DNA of 64,000 nucleotides from JAIBJN01 sp963847985 (GTDB taxonomy: Bacteria > Actinomycetota > Thermoleophilia > Gaiellales > Gaiellaceae), in NCBI GenBank assembly GCA_963847985.1, contig CAWKBS010000002.1, positions 1 through 64,000 of the forward strand. The letters run 5' to 3'. Below the pieces are notes generated by a model. It was not told the origin of the DNA. It saw only the letters and a program-made list of their open reading frames with translations, and did no database searches. Both the position numbers and the translations under genes were made by a program. Shown here piece by piece: positions 62,091 through 64,000 of this stretch (position 1 is the stretch's first letter; each line of letters starts with the position of its first letter).

Positions 62091-63599
62091 CTAGACCTCG
62101 CCGGAGGCGCGGGCCGAGCGGCGGCCGAGACCGGCGAAGACGAGGGCGACGGCAAGCACGAGGGCGATCGGAACGAGCTCGGTGAGGAGGAAGCCGAGAC
62201 GGTCGCCTGCGAATCCGTCGGGGAGCGCAGCGTCGGGGTCGGCAGTGCCCAGCCCCGGCCAGAGGACGGCGACGACCGCGAACGCCGTCCACGCCGTGGC
62301 GAGAATGCAGCACAACCAGACGCCAAGCGCTCCGCCCGGCACCCGGAACGGCCGCACGACGTCGGGGTGCGAGCGGCGAAGCTTGACCAGAGCGGGGAAC
62401 ACCGCCATGTTCGAGAGGGCCAGGAGCACGATCGAGAGCGAGAGGACGACGCCGAAGTACCGCTCCCCGTCGCTCCCGGAGACCGCGAAGGCGGCGGCCA
62501 TGGTCACCGTTGCGACCCCTCCGGAGACGAGGCACATGAGCACGGGGGTTCCAAGTCGCTTCGAGAAGCGCCCGAGGCTTCGGGGGCCGGCGCCGTCGAG
62601 GCAGGCGACCGCCTGGCTTCGGCCGGTGCCCATCACCCACGTGAGCCCGTTCGCAAGCAAGATCCAGATGAAGCCGGCGGCCGCAAGAGCGCCGATGACC
62701 TGTCCGGCGCCGGACAGCACCACCGTGCCGTCCGGAGCGACGTGGCCGCCGTACACCGTGAAGACGCTCTTCATCGCGTCGATGAAACCGGCCAGGCTCG
62801 TGATCCGGTCAGGGGGAAGGACTGCGAGGATCGCAACGATCGGGACGCTGTAGAGCACGACGGTGATCGCTCCTGCCCGGGCGATCGAAGCCGGGATGTC
62901 GCGCTGCGGGTTGCGCATCTCGCCGGCCGCGGCGGAGGGCAGCTCGAAGCCCACGAGGTTGTAGAAGAGGAGAGGAGCGACGGCGAGGAAGACGGGCCAG
63001 GTGGGCGAGAGGCTGCCCAGGGCGAGCCCGTGGGCTCCGTGCTCGAGCGCGTAGAGGCCCACGGTCGCCGTGAAGAGGGTGAGCAGGACGACCTGCGCGG
63101 CCGCTCCGCTCGCAGGCACCCGCTTGCCCTTCGCGAGCGGCAGGATCGCCACAGCGATCGCCGTCCAGATGAAGCCGAGCGCGAAGAGATAGCTCCAGAT
63201 CCCCTCGAGCGGCACGAGGAACTCGCCGGACACGGTGAGGGCCGTGATGGTCAGCGATCCGCCCAGCCAGACAGGAGACTCGATCCAGTACAGGAACGCC
63301 GTCACGGCGCCGACGGTGCGCCCGAACGCGAGACGGGTCCAGACGTAGGAGCCCCCCTCCTGCGGGAACGCGGCGCCGAGCTCGGAGATGGCCAGCCCGG
63401 CCGGGACGAAGAAGGTCAGGGAGACGACGAGCAGCCAGGTCAATGACTGGGCCCCGGCGTTCGCGACGGCACCTAGCGTGTCGATGACGACGACCGCCGC
63501 GATCAGCAGGCAGATCGTGTCGAGACGCCCGAGCTCGCGCCGCAGCTTCGAGGTCTCGGGCCAGGATTGCCGGAATGCCTGCTCAACCCCGGTGACCAT
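62091..63599 (-). CDS. APC family amino acid/polyamine permease
   Basis: A 502-residue transporter with about twelve helices. The first helix region LDTICLLIAAVVVIDTLGAVA, the ELGAAFPQEGGSYVWTRLAFG consensus and FYNLVGFELPSAAAGEMRNP are typical of the glutamate:GABA / polyamine branch of the APC superfamily. The ATG at 63599 is preceded by AGGAAAGGA; the longer open frame upstream is not conserved sequence. It shares an operon with the ureohydrolase, and its start is divergent from a SARP regulator gene at 63683. Confidence 0.88.
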   Translation of the reverse strand: MVTGVEQAFRQSWPETSKLRRELGRLDTICLLIAAVVVIDTLGAVANAGAQSLTWLLVVSLTFFVPAGLAISELGAAFPQEGGSYVWTRLAFGRTVGAVTAFLYWIESPVWLGGSLTITALTVSGEFLVPLEGIWSYLFALGFIWTAIAVAILPLAKGKRVPASGAAAQVVLLTLFTATVGLYALEHGAHGLALGSLSPTWPVFLAVAPLLFYNLVGFELPSAAAGEMRNPQRDIPASIARAGAITVVLYSVPIVAILAVLPPDRITSLAGFIDAMKSVFTVYGGHVAPDGTVVLSGAGQVIGALAAAGFIWILLANGLTWVMGTGRSQAVACLDGAGPRSLGRFSKRLGTPVLMCLVSGGVATVTMAAAFAVSGSDGERYFGVVLSLSIVLLALSNMAVFPALVKLRRSHPDVVRPFRVPGGALGVWLCCILATAWTAFAVVAVLWPGLGTADPDAALPDGFAGDRLGFLLTELVPIALVLAVALVFAGLGRRSARASGEV

Positions 63600-63682
63600 T
63601 GCTTTCCTTTCCTGGTTGCACCGGGGACAATGGGCGGCACAGCTTTCAGGCCACTTGCACGCCGCTGTCAGGAGGGGGTCGC

Positions 63683-64000
63683 TTGGAGTTCCGAATTCTC
63701 GGGCCTGTCGAGGCGCTCGACGGTGAAGGGCGCCCGCTCGAGCTGCCCGGCGGGCGGCCTCGCGCGCTCCTTGCCTTACTCCTCGTTCACCCTGCGGAGG
63801 CCGTTTCCGTCGACCGCGTGATCGAGGAGCTCTGGAGCGACCGGCTCCCGGAAAATCCGCAGAACACCGTTCAGGTCCTGGTCTCACGGCTTCGCAAGGC
63901 GGTAGGCCCCGACATCGTTCTCTCGGAGGCGGGCGGCTACCGGCTTCGACTGGAGCCGGGCGAGCGCGACTCGGAGCGCTTCGAGGAGCTGGCGGCCAGG
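63683..64000 (+). CDS. SARP/AfsR-type regulator (OmpR-like winged helix + BTAD), 3' end cut by the window edge
   Basis: 106 codons are visible, beginning at TTG 63683 with AGGAGG 7 nt upstream. The protein opens with MEFRILGPVEALDGEGRPLELPGG-type sequence, then RALLALLLVHPAEAVSVDRVIEELW and VQVLVSRLRKAVG, the DNA-binding winged helix of SARP regulators. The beginning of the BTAD helical domain (DSERFEELAAR) reaches the window end. Divergent by 83 bp from the APC permease / ureohydrolase operon, which it may control. Anything after the BTAD start (such as ATPase or TPR domains) is outside the window. Confidence 0.88.
   Translation, partial: MEFRILGPVEALDGEGRPLELPGGRPRALLALLLVHPAEAVSVDRVIEELWSDRLPENPQNTVQVLVSRLRKAVGPDIVLSEAGGYRLRLEPGERDSERFEELAAR

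Overview
The window is a continuous, very GC-rich stretch (roughly 70% by eye) with dense, often start/stop-overlapping genes, many GTG and TTG starts and one tRNA gene. Gene content (SARP/BTAD and LuxR-TPR regulators, DesK-like two-component system, OsmC, several acyl-CoA dehydrogenases, Rieske proteins, CocE/NonD hydrolases) fits a soil Actinomycetota chromosome, probably of the Thermoleophilia (Gaiella/Solirubrobacter) type. That placement is inference. I see no phage, IS element, CRISPR array or replication origin.

Layout. 1-5.6 kb: 5' part of a DEAD-box RNA helicase, an OsmC peroxidase, and an ABC-2 exporter divergent from a two-component system. 5.6-15.7 kb: a tightly coupled operon of amide-bond hydrolases (creatininase-like, C45-like acyltransferase, LD-carboxypeptidase, YtcJ-type amidohydrolase) around a complete Dpp/Opp importer. 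This suggests import and trimming of modified peptides. 15.7-16.9 kb: a lone AAA ATPase with an inverted repeat at its start. 16.9-22.5 kb (minus): Rieske ferredoxin, ACMSD-like amidohydrolase, CocE hydrolase and a trimethylamine dehydrogenase (TMADH)-like flavoprotein. 22.5-34.1 kb (plus): a thiamine-diphosphate enzyme, an aminotransferase, a PotDBCA importer, a class-III aminotransferase, a Rieske oxygenase and a second TMADH-like flavoprotein. Together these look like uptake and oxidative breakdown of an N-methylated or quaternary amine or polyamine. 34.1-44.1 kb: acyl-CoA and short-chain metabolism (enoyl-CoA hydratase, thioesterase, two acyl-CoA dehydrogenases, two SDRs, ADP-forming acyl-CoA synthetase, hydroxyacid dehydrogenase, MOSC protein). 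44.2-48.5 kb: sarcosine-oxidase-like flavoprotein, histidine phosphatase, then a TPP riboswitch upstream of a CytX-type HMP/cytosine permease, PfkB kinase and a small Asp-box protein. 48.7-54.1 kb (minus): a methyltransferase / vanadium haloperoxidase / PhzF operon next to a LuxR-TPR regulator and a DUF1080 lipoprotein. 54.1-55.7 kb: a DrrAB-like exporter. 55.9-64 kb: secreted CocE/HYR hydrolase, tRNA-Arg(CCT), GMC dehydrogenase with its small subunit, agmatinase-family enzyme, APC permease, and the 5' part of a SARP regulator.

Most notable is a pair of about 165-nt elements (34112-34276 and 37961-38127). They share two near-identical sequence blocks, but their stems differ in sequence through compensatory changes. 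This is the signature of a conserved structured RNA, and the wobble pattern favours transcription from the minus strand. I do not recognise the family.

Caution: nine genes in the first 41 kb are interrupted by single-base frameshifts in otherwise intact reading frames, and none of the genes after 41 kb is. Assembly indels are the likeliest cause. I annotate these genes across the break and say where it lies.
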